Assembly (NCBI GenBank): GCA_026396355.1
Contig: JAPLWY010000110.1
Location: forward strand, 1-12,905
Length of the DNA stretch: 12,905 nt
Direction: 5' to 3'
Origin: Microcaldota archaeon
Lineage (GTDB): Archaea > Micrarchaeota > Micrarchaeia > Anstonellales > Anstonellaceae
In this document: positions 1 through 5,217 of the stretch, one piece after another
Layout: the number at the start of each line of letters is the position of its first letter
Position numbering within the stretch: the stretch's first letter is position 1
Program-made: the position numbers and the translations under genes
Notes under the pieces: generated by a model
What the model was told of the DNA's origin: nothing
The model's input: only the letters and a program-made list of their open reading frames with translations
Database searches by the model: none

Positions 1-24
1 CGAATTCACGGAAAGTTGCGCCAT
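1..24 (-). CDS. Possible start of the gene downstream of ubiX (partial, 8 codons)
   Basis: An ATG lies on the minus strand three bases after the ubiX stop codon and opens a frame (MAQLSVNS) that runs off the window edge. The short spacing and the purine-rich sequence before it (GTGAATGAAGA) would suit a co-transcribed gene. Eight codons cannot be identified, so this is only a candidate. Confidence 0.3.
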
Positions 25-27
25 TCT

Positions 28-561
28 TCATTCACGCCACCTCTTGAACAGATGATTCTCAACTCCCGCAGCATCCAGCGTTTTTCCCACCACAAAATCC
101 ACCAGGTCTGAAATGCTTTTTGGCTTGTGGTAAAATCCAGGCGAGGCAGGAAGCACAATGCCGCCTGCCAGAGTCACTCTCTCCATATTCTTGATTGCAA
201 TGAGCGAAAGCGGGGTTTCCCTCACTACCAGCACCAGCTTCTTTCTCTCCTTCAGCGCAACTTCTGCCGCGCGCGTAATCAGGCTGTTCCCAACTCCGTT
301 TGCAATTTCCCCAAGTGTCTTAAGCGAGCAGGGGCAGACTATTACAGCATCTGCGCAGTTTGAGCCAGAAGCAAAAGGGCAGGAAAAGTCATCTTCAGAA
401 TAATTCGCTTTTGGCAGCCGCGCGCCCTCGGCTTGCGCCACCTTTTTCGCGCCGCTGCTCACCACCACTGCAATCTCGTGCTTTCCCTTTCCCAGCACCT
501 CTGCAAGCCGCGCGCCATAGGCTATGCCGGACGCGCCTGTGATTGCGACAAGGAGCCTCAT
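28..561 (-). CDS. ubiX: Flavin prenyltransferase, UbiX/Pad1 family
   Basis: The family makes prenylated FMN from FMN and dimethylallyl phosphate, the cofactor of UbiD-type decarboxylases. It is a cytosolic flavoprotein with a Rossmann-like fold. The 177-residue product shows the N-terminal ITGASG loop (residues 7-12), the CPCSLKTLGEIANGVG stretch (76-91), then RAAEVALKERKKLVLVVRETPL (97-118, the most conserved UbiX segment), NM at 125-126 and PGFYHKP (141-147). Length is normal for the family. I chose the ATG at 561 over the GTG at 576. It directly precedes the conserved MRLLVAITGASG start, and a TATA-like GTTTTAACC (583-590) lies about 26 nt upstream, giving a near-leaderless message. It is divergent from the unknown gene and ipk. 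In Archaea UbiX is expected to serve the UbiD-like anhydromevalonate phosphate decarboxylase, which fits the nearby ipk; that link is inferred. Confidence 0.93.
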   Translation of the reverse strand: MRLLVAITGASGIAYGARLAEVLGKGKHEIAVVVSSGAKKVAQAEGARLPKANYSEDDFSCPFASGSNCADAVIVCPCSLKTLGEIANGVGNSLITRAAEVALKERKKLVLVVRETPLSLIAIKNMERVTLAGGIVLPASPGFYHKPKSISDLVDFVVGKTLDAAGVENHLFKRWRE

Positions 562-582
562 GCTATTCTTCTCCACATAAGG

Positions 583-590
583 GTTAAAAC
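583..590 (-). promoter_or_regulatory. TATA-like box of ubiX
   Basis: GTTTTAAC on the minus strand is centred about 26 nt before the ATG at 561. That is the archaeal TATA-to-start-site distance, so it predicts a leaderless or nearly leaderless transcript. Confidence 0.45.
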
Positions 591-628
591 CAGTTTCTTT
601 CTACACGGCTATCCATTATTAGACAACA

Positions 629-637
629 TTTTATACC
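629..637 (+). promoter_or_regulatory. TATA-like box of the unknown gene at 668
   Basis: TTTTATACC lies about 35 nt before the ATG at 668, predicting a start site near 658 and a leader of about 10 nt. The reverse complement (GGTATAAAA) also resembles a TATA box, so the element could fire both ways. On the ubiX side it would give a leader of roughly 45 nt. Confidence 0.45.
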
Positions 638-667
638 TTTCCCATCAGATTGTTGCACGGGAATGAC

Positions 668-1147
668 ATGGACGAATCGCAATTCAGGTTCAAATTAAAA
701 GATCCGACGCTAGACTGCCGGAACGAAAGGTATAGTCGGCCCCTCGGAGTCTCAGGTTTTGAACTGAAGCAGATAGACAAATGGTTCGACGAATATCAAA
801 AGGAAAAACTGTCAGTGTACATTTCCCTTTCAGCCATCAAGCATTATGCCGGGGACAAAGACGGTTTTCTGCCTTCAGAGTTTCGGGTCCTTATTAAGAA
901 GTTCTCTTCCAAAGCGCCAACCAGAACAGTGGCAACCCTCGACTTCCTTGCAAAGGTGGCGCGCGAGCGGGGCAAAGCGGCTGCAGTTGAAGCTGCGGGC
1001 AACCTTGCCCAGCGCAGCACTCTTCTTTGTGCCGAATACATGGAGACTGAAAGCGTGTATAGTTTTTTGGTTCCTGTTCCGCAAATGCCCAGGAAAAACC
1101 CATACCCGGAAAATCCACACTCCTTTCTTTACCCAAACGGTTATTAA
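668..1147 (+). CDS. Unknown protein upstream of ipk
   Basis: I do not recognise a family in this 159-residue protein. It has no signal peptide and no membrane segment. The first 45 residues are charged and polar. The middle (about 45-120) reads as mainly alpha-helical, with Lys/Arg-rich amphipathic stretches such as FRVLIKKFSSK and FLAKVARERGKAAAVEAAGNLAQR. The C-terminus turns proline- and aromatic-rich (VPVPQMPRKNPYPENPHSFLYPNGY spans the last 25 residues), which suggests an extended tail. An ATG at 668 is preferred over an upstream TTG at 650 because of the TATA-like box at 629-637. The stop codon sits inside a 19-nt palindrome, and ipk starts 22 nt further on. It may therefore be partly co-transcribed with ipk, although ipk appears to have its own promoter. 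The only function clue is position between ubiX and ipk. Confidence 0.7.
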   Translation: MDESQFRFKLKDPTLDCRNERYSRPLGVSGFELKQIDKWFDEYQKEKLSVYISLSAIKHYAGDKDGFLPSEFRVLIKKFSSKAPTRTVATLDFLAKVARERGKAAAVEAAGNLAQRSTLLCAEYMETESVYSFLVPVPQMPRKNPYPENPHSFLYPNGY

Positions 1148-1153
1148 CCGTTT
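1135..1153. promoter_or_regulatory. Perfect 19-nt palindrome over the ipk TATA box; candidate operator
   Basis: AAACGGTTATTAACCGTTT is a perfect inverted repeat: nine-base arms around one central base. It overlaps the stop codon of the preceding gene (1145-1147). Its centre, TTATTAACC (1141-1149), is the best TATA-like box for ipk, about 25 nt from the ATG at 1170. A protein bound here would block TBP, so a repressor site for ipk is plausible. Chance or a weak terminator hairpin remain possible; no T-tract follows. Confidence 0.5.
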
Positions 1154-1169
1154 AACCATTCATTTTCCT

Positions 1170-1925
1170 ATGCAATTGCTCAAGCTCGGCGGAAGCGCGA
1201 TTACCAAGAAGCACGGCTACATGGAGCCAGACCTCCCTGCAATCCGAAGGCTGGCAAAAACAATTGCGCGCGCGCTTGCAGCAGGCTGCGATGACATTGT
1301 CATAGTGCATGGCGCTGGCTCGTTCGGGCACGCCCCTGTCCTCAAATACAAGCTGAATGAAGGCGTGCGGACTGCAAAACAGAAAAAGGGCTGCAAAATA
1401 ACTCAGAAAGCGTGCGCCCAACTCTCTTTCCAGGTGACTTCTGCGCTCCACAAGGCAGGCGTCGCGGCAGTCTCTATCGCCCCGCACGGAATAATCAAGT
1501 CAAAAAACAAGAGGATTGCAAAATTCAATTTCCTGCCAATAAAGCGCGCGCTTTCAAACGGCGTGGTGCCGGTTCTTTACGGCGACATGGTGCCGGATTC
1601 CAAATTGGGCTCATCAGTCTGCTCGGGCGACCAGATAATCGCCTATCTTGGCAAGCGCGCGCGCCGCATAGTGCTGGCAAGCAATGTCGATGGCGTGCTG
1701 GCAAGGGGGAAAGTGGTTCCGCTAATTACTCGCAAGAACTTCCCAAAAATCGCGCGTCACATAACAGGCTCGAAAACTCCTGACGTTACAGGCGGGATGG
1801 CTGGCAAGATAAAGGAAATAATGGACGCGCGCGCCCCATCTTACGTGGTGAATGCGAAAAAGCCCTCGCGCGTGCTTGCGCTTCTTCTAGGGAAAAAGGC
1901 AGTGTGCACCAAAGTGAATCAATAG
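1170..1925 (+). CDS. ipk: Isopentenyl phosphate kinase
   Basis: IPK phosphorylates isopentenyl phosphate with ATP to give IPP, the last step of the archaeal mevalonate pathway that feeds ether lipids and other isoprenoids. The 251-residue product is a complete amino-acid-kinase-fold protein of usual length. It has the ATP/phosphate loop LLKLGGSAIT with Lys5, the substrate segment VHGAGSFGHAP (46-56) with His54 (the family's signature catalytic His), YGDMV (137-141), SGDQII (152-157), SNVDGVL (171-177) and the nucleotide-site TPDVTGGMAGK (203-213). The His in SFGH separates IPK from glutamate-5-kinase and UMP kinase relatives. The frame is open upstream to 846, but that part overlaps the preceding gene. 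The ATG at 1170 starts exactly at the family N-terminus and lies about 25 nt from a TATA-like box, so the message is probably leaderless. It ends 17 nt from the convergent dikinase-like gene. Confidence 0.95.
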   Translation: MQLLKLGGSAITKKHGYMEPDLPAIRRLAKTIARALAAGCDDIVIVHGAGSFGHAPVLKYKLNEGVRTAKQKKGCKITQKACAQLSFQVTSALHKAGVAAVSIAPHGIIKSKNKRIAKFNFLPIKRALSNGVVPVLYGDMVPDSKLGSSVCSGDQIIAYLGKRARRIVLASNVDGVLARGKVVPLITRKNFPKIARHITGSKTPDVTGGMAGKIKEIMDARAPSYVVNAKKPSRVLALLLGKKAVCTKVNQ

Positions 1926-1942
1926 CGCCATAAAACAACAGC

Positions 1943-3337
1943 CTAAATGCGCGCAATAAGCCCTTTCTCCGCAAATTCTTTCACATACACTGCCAGCTTC
2001 GTTTTGTAGATGTGCTCCCTGTCGAATTCCTGCACTTGTTCTCTGCTGCCCAAATCCGACCCGGCATACGAGTCCACGCTTTTCCTCAGGTTTTGCATAA
2101 ACTCATGCTTTTCAATATCAATGCAAAGTACGGGTATGCCAAGCTCCCGCGGCAAGCCGTTGAGGTGGCTGGAAATAGCATGCCTGTTTTCGTACAAGAT
2201 GACTATTGCTCCTGCATTTGAATAATATTCCGGCGAAAATGTGGAAAAAAATCCTCCGGCGCCCATCCCTGCCGTGCAGAGAAGGTATCCTTTGTTTTCA
2301 CGGTTCATTTCGCGCAATTTGTACGGGTTCATTCCAATCAAATCAAGGAAAACCACTCCGCTTGTCTGCACCACGCCAGTGCCGATAACGCGGGAAGTTT
2401 CTACGTTGAACCGGCAGTACTGGGTGGCAACCCAGTCATCGCAATCCAGGCTCGCATTCACAATCTCAAGGTATGCCGAATGTGTTTGCTTATTGAGCAT
2501 CCCGTCCAGCTCCGCAATGCCTTGCTTCACCTTGTAAAAGTCTGCGGTTCCGCACAACTCGACTATGTTGCCGCTTTTCAGGTCAATCATCTGAGACACG
2601 TTATCGTAGTGCAGGATATGCTTGGATATGTCGTCTGTCAATTTGACATAGCCATCCAAGTTTCCCACAAGGCCTTTTCCTATAAAATTGGCGCCATCAA
2701 AGCCATGCCCCACAGAGACAAGCGCCTTCCCATCCACTTTTCCAATGTAAGACACTGCGATTGTAGGCCAAATGTGTGTATTGCCATCGTTGGCCCTGAA
2801 TTCTGCGCCTTGCACAGGCATTATCTGTATGCCAAGCTTTCCTTCTGTTCCCTTTCTTGCCTTGAACGCGGCAATGGACGGGGCTGCCCCGCTTGCCAGG
2901 ACTTCCTTGAACCTCTCTTCAATAAGCGGCACCATGCTCTCGAGAGACGCGCCAAATGGCACTGCGGCTATCCCTGTATTGCCCAGCCCGGTTCCTGCCG
3001 AGCCGCCTTTCCAGCCTGGGTCGAACCTGACTGCGACGCATCGTGCGCCGTCCGGCTCCAGTCTTGAAACGGATTCGTAGATTCCTTCACTTATGATTTG
3101 GGGAAACTTGAACTTCTCCAGGCTGCGGGACGCATCTCCCTTGCACTCAGCTTTCGCTGCGCCTGATTTTACGAGGATTTCATCATGTATGAAATCCGGC
3201 GTGAATGCCGAATGGCTGGCAAACCTCAGCCCCATCCTTTCGATTTCCCCGCGCGCAGCCCGGTAATCCGCGGTCTTCAATCCAGCCGGACCGCTGCCGA
3301 ATGTAAGCACCACTGGCGCATTTTGCGGCTTGCTCAT
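1943..3337 (-). CDS. PEP synthase/PPDK-like protein: ATP-grasp plus phosphohistidine domain, no PEP barrel
   Basis: Nothing here matches a named enzyme, but the layout follows the first half of PEP synthase and pyruvate phosphate dikinase. Residues about 12-55 (FGSGPAGL, then GLRFASHSAFTPDFI) resemble the GGKGANL...GIPVPPGF opening of the PPDK N-terminal domain. VAVRFDPGWKGGS (101-113) matches the VAVRSS ATP-binding strand. LASGAAPSIAAFKARKG (147-163), GIQIMPVQGAEF (169-180), SYIGKVDGKALVSVGHGF (196-213), IDLKSGNIVE (251-260) and a late TQYCRF (305-310) follow in the expected order. SSHLNGLPRELGIPV (389-403) closely copies the swivelling phosphohistidine signature TSHAAIxARELGIP, which puts the phospho-acceptor at His391. 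Only about 60 residues follow, so the C-terminal TIM barrel that binds PEP/pyruvate is absent. The ATG lies about 27 nt from the TATA-like GTTTTTAAAC. Assignment is by motif; the acceptor is unknown. Confidence 0.62.
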   Translation of the reverse strand: MSKPQNAPVVLTFGSGPAGLKTADYRAARGEIERMGLRFASHSAFTPDFIHDEILVKSGAAKAECKGDASRSLEKFKFPQIISEGIYESVSRLEPDGARCVAVRFDPGWKGGSAGTGLGNTGIAAVPFGASLESMVPLIEERFKEVLASGAAPSIAAFKARKGTEGKLGIQIMPVQGAEFRANDGNTHIWPTIAVSYIGKVDGKALVSVGHGFDGANFIGKGLVGNLDGYVKLTDDISKHILHYDNVSQMIDLKSGNIVELCGTADFYKVKQGIAELDGMLNKQTHSAYLEIVNASLDCDDWVATQYCRFNVETSRVIGTGVVQTSGVVFLDLIGMNPYKLREMNRENKGYLLCTAGMGAGGFFSTFSPEYYSNAGAIVILYENRHAISSHLNGLPRELGIPVLCIDIEKHEFMQNLRKSVDSYAGSDLGSREQVQEFDREHIYKTKLAVYVKEFAEKGLIARI

Positions 3338-3359
3338 CGCCTTTATTCCATTAATAAGT

Positions 3360-3369
3360 GTTTAAAAAC
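3360..3369 (-). promoter_or_regulatory. TATA-like box of the dikinase-like gene
   Basis: GTTTTTAAAC on the minus strand is centred about 27 nt before the ATG at 3337, predicting a leaderless transcript. The 90 bases between this gene and the toxin stop codon hold nothing else I can support. Confidence 0.45.
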
Positions 3370-3427
3370 CTATAAGCGTGGCAGGTTCAGCCAGGGTGGC
3401 ATTCTGATTTTGCAAGGAATGTTTATC

Positions 3428-3742
3428 TCAGACTTTCAGCCGTTTCAGCTCCTCGTAAACCTCGTCTCGGTTCTTGTACATCAAAAGAAGAACCTTCCCT
3501 TCCTGCTTTTTTACCTTCCAAACCAGCCTGCGATGCTCGGTGCGCTTTGAGAATACGTTTGCATAGTGCTCCATGGGCTTTCCGATTTCAGGCTTTTCCA
3601 GGATTTTATCCAGCAGGTCTTTCAGTTCCTTGCGCTCGTGCTTGTCCAGCTTCCTGATGTCCTTGTCAAAAATCGAAGTGGACTCCAGTTCCAGAGGGCG
3701 CTGCCCTCCGTCTCCCCAAATACCGCGTATTTGAGGAGTCAT
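3428..3742 (-). CDS. RelE/ParE-superfamily toxin
   Basis: A 104-residue basic protein with the layout of RelE/YafQ-type toxins, most of which are ribosome-dependent mRNA endonucleases (ParE relatives instead poison gyrase). STSIFDKDIRKLDKHERKEL (21-40) is the first strand and helix, ILEKPEIGKPM (47-57) the usual loop, SKRTEHRRLVWKV (65-77) the basic strand with Arg67, His70, Arg71 and Arg72, and LLLMYKNRDEVYEEL (85-99) the closing strand and helix, where RelE members carry the hRxxaY motif. The ATG lies one base after the antitoxin stop codon, so the two are translationally coupled. No alternative start is visible, yet the first 16 residues (MTPQIRGIWGDGGQRP) extend beyond the usual family N-terminus. 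Which activity it has cannot be told from sequence alone. Confidence 0.85.
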   Translation of the reverse strand: MTPQIRGIWGDGGQRPLELESTSIFDKDIRKLDKHERKELKDLLDKILEKPEIGKPMEHYANVFSKRTEHRRLVWKVKKQEGKVLLLMYKNRDEVYEELKRLKV

Positions 3743-3743
3743 G

Positions 3744-3980
3744 TCAATCCAGCTCTTTAAGCGCGAATTTCCTGGTTTTCATTTTTCCCGAATCCACTTC
3801 CTTCAGGATTTTCCCAGCCAGGTTATCAAATGCCTGTTCATCAGTGAGCTTATAGGTCTGGTCGAACTGGAAAAGCGCAAGCCTGATGGCTTCAGTCTTG
3901 GTCTTCGCATACCCCAGGCTGAGCATCCTCTCCACAACTGTGCCTGTGTAACCGGAAAGATTGATGTTTGCATTGGCCAC
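3744..3980 (-). CDS. Ribbon-helix-helix antitoxin
   Basis: This 78-residue protein should neutralise the adjacent RelE-like toxin and repress the operon. NINLSGYTGTVVERMLSLGY (5-24) gives the DNA-contacting strand and first helix, and AKTKTEAIRLALFQFDQ (25-41) the second helix of an RHH (CopG/MetJ-like) domain. EAIRLAL is typical of archaeal RHH antitoxins. Residues 44-78 form a charged tail (TDEQAFDNLAGKILKEVDSGKMKTRKFALKELD) suited to wrapping the toxin. The start is a GTG at 3980, supported by the strong Shine-Dalgarno GGTGAT six bases upstream of it (about 3984-3989). It is the first gene of a two-gene operon. Direct repeats in its promoter look like its own operator. Confidence 0.85.
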   Translation of the reverse strand: MANANINLSGYTGTVVERMLSLGYAKTKTEAIRLALFQFDQTYKLTDEQAFDNLAGKILKEVDSGKMKTRKFALKELD

Positions 3981-3998
3981 GAAATCACCATTATACTC

Positions 3999-4028
3999 TT
4001 TTCATACTATTTTCATAAGAATTTAATA
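3999..4028 (-). promoter_or_regulatory. Toxin-antitoxin promoter with tandem repeats
   Basis: Two copies of TTTTCATA (plus strand 3999-4006 and 4010-4017) are spaced 11 bp apart, one helical turn. They lie between a TATA-like run (TTATTAAAT on the minus strand, about 4020-4028) and the expected start site near 3998. RHH antitoxins often bind tandem short sites at this spacing, so this is a candidate autoregulatory operator. A-T richness makes chance repeats possible. Confidence 0.4.
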
Positions 4029-4066
4029 AGAAAAGCTTATATTCATGCCTTTTTGAGATGAGCGAT

Positions 4067-4101
4067 GGAAAATAAAAAGCCTAGCCCATCCTGTAAGCTA
4101 G
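4067..4101 (-). terminator. Hairpin plus T-tract terminator after the nop10-PAC2 operon
   Basis: On the minus strand, a perfect 5-bp stem CTAGC (4101-4097) / GCTAG (4085-4081) with an 11-base loop is followed at once by GCTTTTTATTTT (4080-4069 or so). It lies about 25 bases past the PAC2 stop codon. Archaeal termination mainly needs the T-rich tract, which is clear here. Confidence 0.6.
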
Positions 4102-4126
4102 ATGACAGATTTGAGAGCTGCCAGCC

Positions 4127-4891
4127 TTACCTTATGTATGACAAGTCGTGCTTTGCCCCGCCAGGGTGCACCATTCCTTTTGCAGCCATGGTTTCCTGCT
4201 CGATTCTCTTGGCGAATTTCTCGCCCGCCTTCACTCGCGCATCAAGCTTCTTGAGGTCCACTTTGACTTCAAGCATTTTGCAGAGCACTTCAAGAAGGGC
4301 TTGGGCTGACTTTGCATCCACAAAGCCCCCATGCGTCTCGCCCATCAGGCAGACACCAGGCATTTCCCTTAGCTTGCCCATTCCAATAAGAAGGCCAGCA
4401 GCGCCGATTATCGAGCCCTTGCTCTCTCCGAAAATTATCCCGTATTTCTTGTACTCTTCCACCATGGGCTTGTTGCTCACAATCCCGAAAACGCGCGGCT
4501 TGTCATGCACTTTTCCAGTGCCATAGCCTCCAAGCGTGATTGTCAATGAAACTCCCTTTTTCTGGGCATAGTCTAGCATCTTGCCGGTAACCTCGTACTG
4601 CGCCTCAGAAGTCACTGCCTGCACATCCCCTGCAAGGATGAGGAAATCCCGCTTCTTGCCCTTTGCAAGGTATATCCTGTTCTTTATCATCCTCATTACC
4701 CCGTTCTTCTGCATTATCACCTGATGGGGGAAGTGCGGGGAATAAATGTCAGCTATCTTTTCAGCCTTGAGCTCATCCACCAGTAAATCTGCGGCTATTT
4801 TTCCCACCAGCCCAATTCCTGGCAGACCCTCGATAAGCACAGGCTTTCTCATCTTGATGTTCTTCTTTTCGATTATGGTAGTCTCAATCAT
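4127..4891 (-). CDS. PAC2-family proteasome assembly chaperone homologue
   Basis: Members of this family (PAC2 in eukaryotes, PbaA/PbaB in Archaea) help assemble or bind the 20S proteasome. Some archaeal paralogues have no known role. The 254 residues show the family's N-terminal PVLIEGLPGIGLVGKIAADLLVDEL (18-42), YSPHFPHQVIM (50-60), a VQAVTSEAQYEVTGKMLDYA segment (90-109), LGGYGTGKVHDKPRVFGIVSN, an internal GAAGLLIGMGKL (163-174) and GVCLMGETHGGFVDAKSAQALLEVL. A charged helical tail ends in LSYIR, where the Tyr is third from last and so not a strict HbYX proteasome-docking end. It starts six bases after the nop10 stop codon. Its Shine-Dalgarno GGTGATT overlaps that stop, which indicates coupled translation. 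The nop10-PAC2 pairing is widespread in Archaea. Confidence 0.9.
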   Translation of the reverse strand: MIETTIIEKKNIKMRKPVLIEGLPGIGLVGKIAADLLVDELKAEKIADIYSPHFPHQVIMQKNGVMRMIKNRIYLAKGKKRDFLILAGDVQAVTSEAQYEVTGKMLDYAQKKGVSLTITLGGYGTGKVHDKPRVFGIVSNKPMVEEYKKYGIIFGESKGSIIGAAGLLIGMGKLREMPGVCLMGETHGGFVDAKSAQALLEVLCKMLEVKVDLKKLDARVKAGEKFAKRIEQETMAAKGMVHPGGAKHDLSYIR

Positions 4892-4897
4892 CAGGAA

Positions 4898-5044
4898 TCA
4901 CCGTTCTTTTGCCATGCGCCTGTATTTGGCATGCTTGTCATCTATCGAGAATTTTGCAGGGTGCGGGCTTTTTGTCGGCGCGTTGCAGTGGCTGTCTTCC
5001 AGGGTATATTTCCCGCAAAGTGCGCATTTCCTCATTTTTTTCAT
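4898..5044 (-). CDS. nop10: H/ACA ribonucleoprotein protein Nop10
   Basis: Nop10 is the small subunit of the H/ACA RNP that guides pseudouridylation of rRNA, where it braces Cbf5 and the guide RNA. The 48-residue product has the full family plan: RKCALCGKYTLED (5-17) for the N-terminal zinc ribbon, then the linker and helix SPHPAKFSIDDKHAKYRRMAKER (26-48), close to the usual AHPPRFSPEDKYGKYRR. Cys7, Cys10 and Cys20 are present, but the fourth Cys of the usual CxxC...CxxC ribbon is missing. I start it at the ATG at 5044, preceded by a GAGGGG Shine-Dalgarno; the ATG at 5035 is possible. The frame is open upstream to 5191, but that part contains the promoter. It leads a two-gene operon with the PAC2 gene. 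It was easy to miss at this size. Confidence 0.9.
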   Translation of the reverse strand: MKKMRKCALCGKYTLEDSHCNAPTKSPHPAKFSIDDKHAKYRRMAKER

Positions 5045-5083
5045 AGCCGCCCCTCGCCGATGGCGTGTTTTGAGGGCTAGTGG

Positions 5084-5095
5084 TTTATAATATAA
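5084..5095 (-). promoter_or_regulatory. TATA box of the nop10-PAC2 operon
   Basis: TTATATTATAAA on the minus strand predicts a start site near 5064 and a leader of about 20 nt carrying the GAGGGG Shine-Dalgarno (about 5050-5055). That nop10 has its own strong promoter fits its separation from aif2a in this genome. Confidence 0.5.
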
Positions 5096-5157
5096 CCGAT
5101 TTTGCTTGGAAACGGGAATTGGCGCGTTTTCCAGGGCGCGCTGGCTAAATATGCACG

Positions 5158-5163
5158 AAAAAA
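5158..5163 (-). terminator. Oligo-T tract, possible terminator of the TPR-like gene
   Basis: Six T in a row on the minus strand about 55 bases after the stop codon at 5218. Oligo-T alone can end transcription in Archaea. No clear hairpin precedes it. Confidence 0.3.
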
Positions 5164-5172
5164 GGATAACTG

Positions 5173-5213
5173 GGCATTGAAGGTCAGGCAAACCGGCATT
5201 GAAGGTCAGGCAA
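5173..5213. repeat. 19-nt perfect direct repeat, two copies
   Basis: GGCATTGAAGGTCAGGCAA occurs at 5173-5191 and 5195-5213, a period of 22 bases (two helical turns). It lies in the gap between the TPR-like gene's stop codon and the nop10 promoter. It may be a recent tandem duplication or a double binding site. Confidence 0.85.
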
Positions 5214-5217
5214 TGGC

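Noticed and set aside
846..1169. Upstream extension of the ipk frame
   Set aside because: It overlaps the unknown gene at 668-1147 in another frame, and the IPK family starts exactly at the ATG at 1170.
2480..3067. Plus-strand open frame of 195 codons
   Set aside because: It is antisense to the dikinase-like gene, rich in Cys and His without pattern, and has no promoter or Shine-Dalgarno site.
4059..4105. C/D-box guide RNA candidate (GATGAG and AGATGA boxes after PAC2)
   Set aside because: No CTGA D box lies at the right distance, and the hairpin with T-tract explains the stretch better as a terminator.
5081..5099. Near-palindrome GGTTTATAATATAACC at the nop10 promoter
   Set aside because: The arms mismatch in the middle, and the A-T symmetry is what a TATA box gives by itself.
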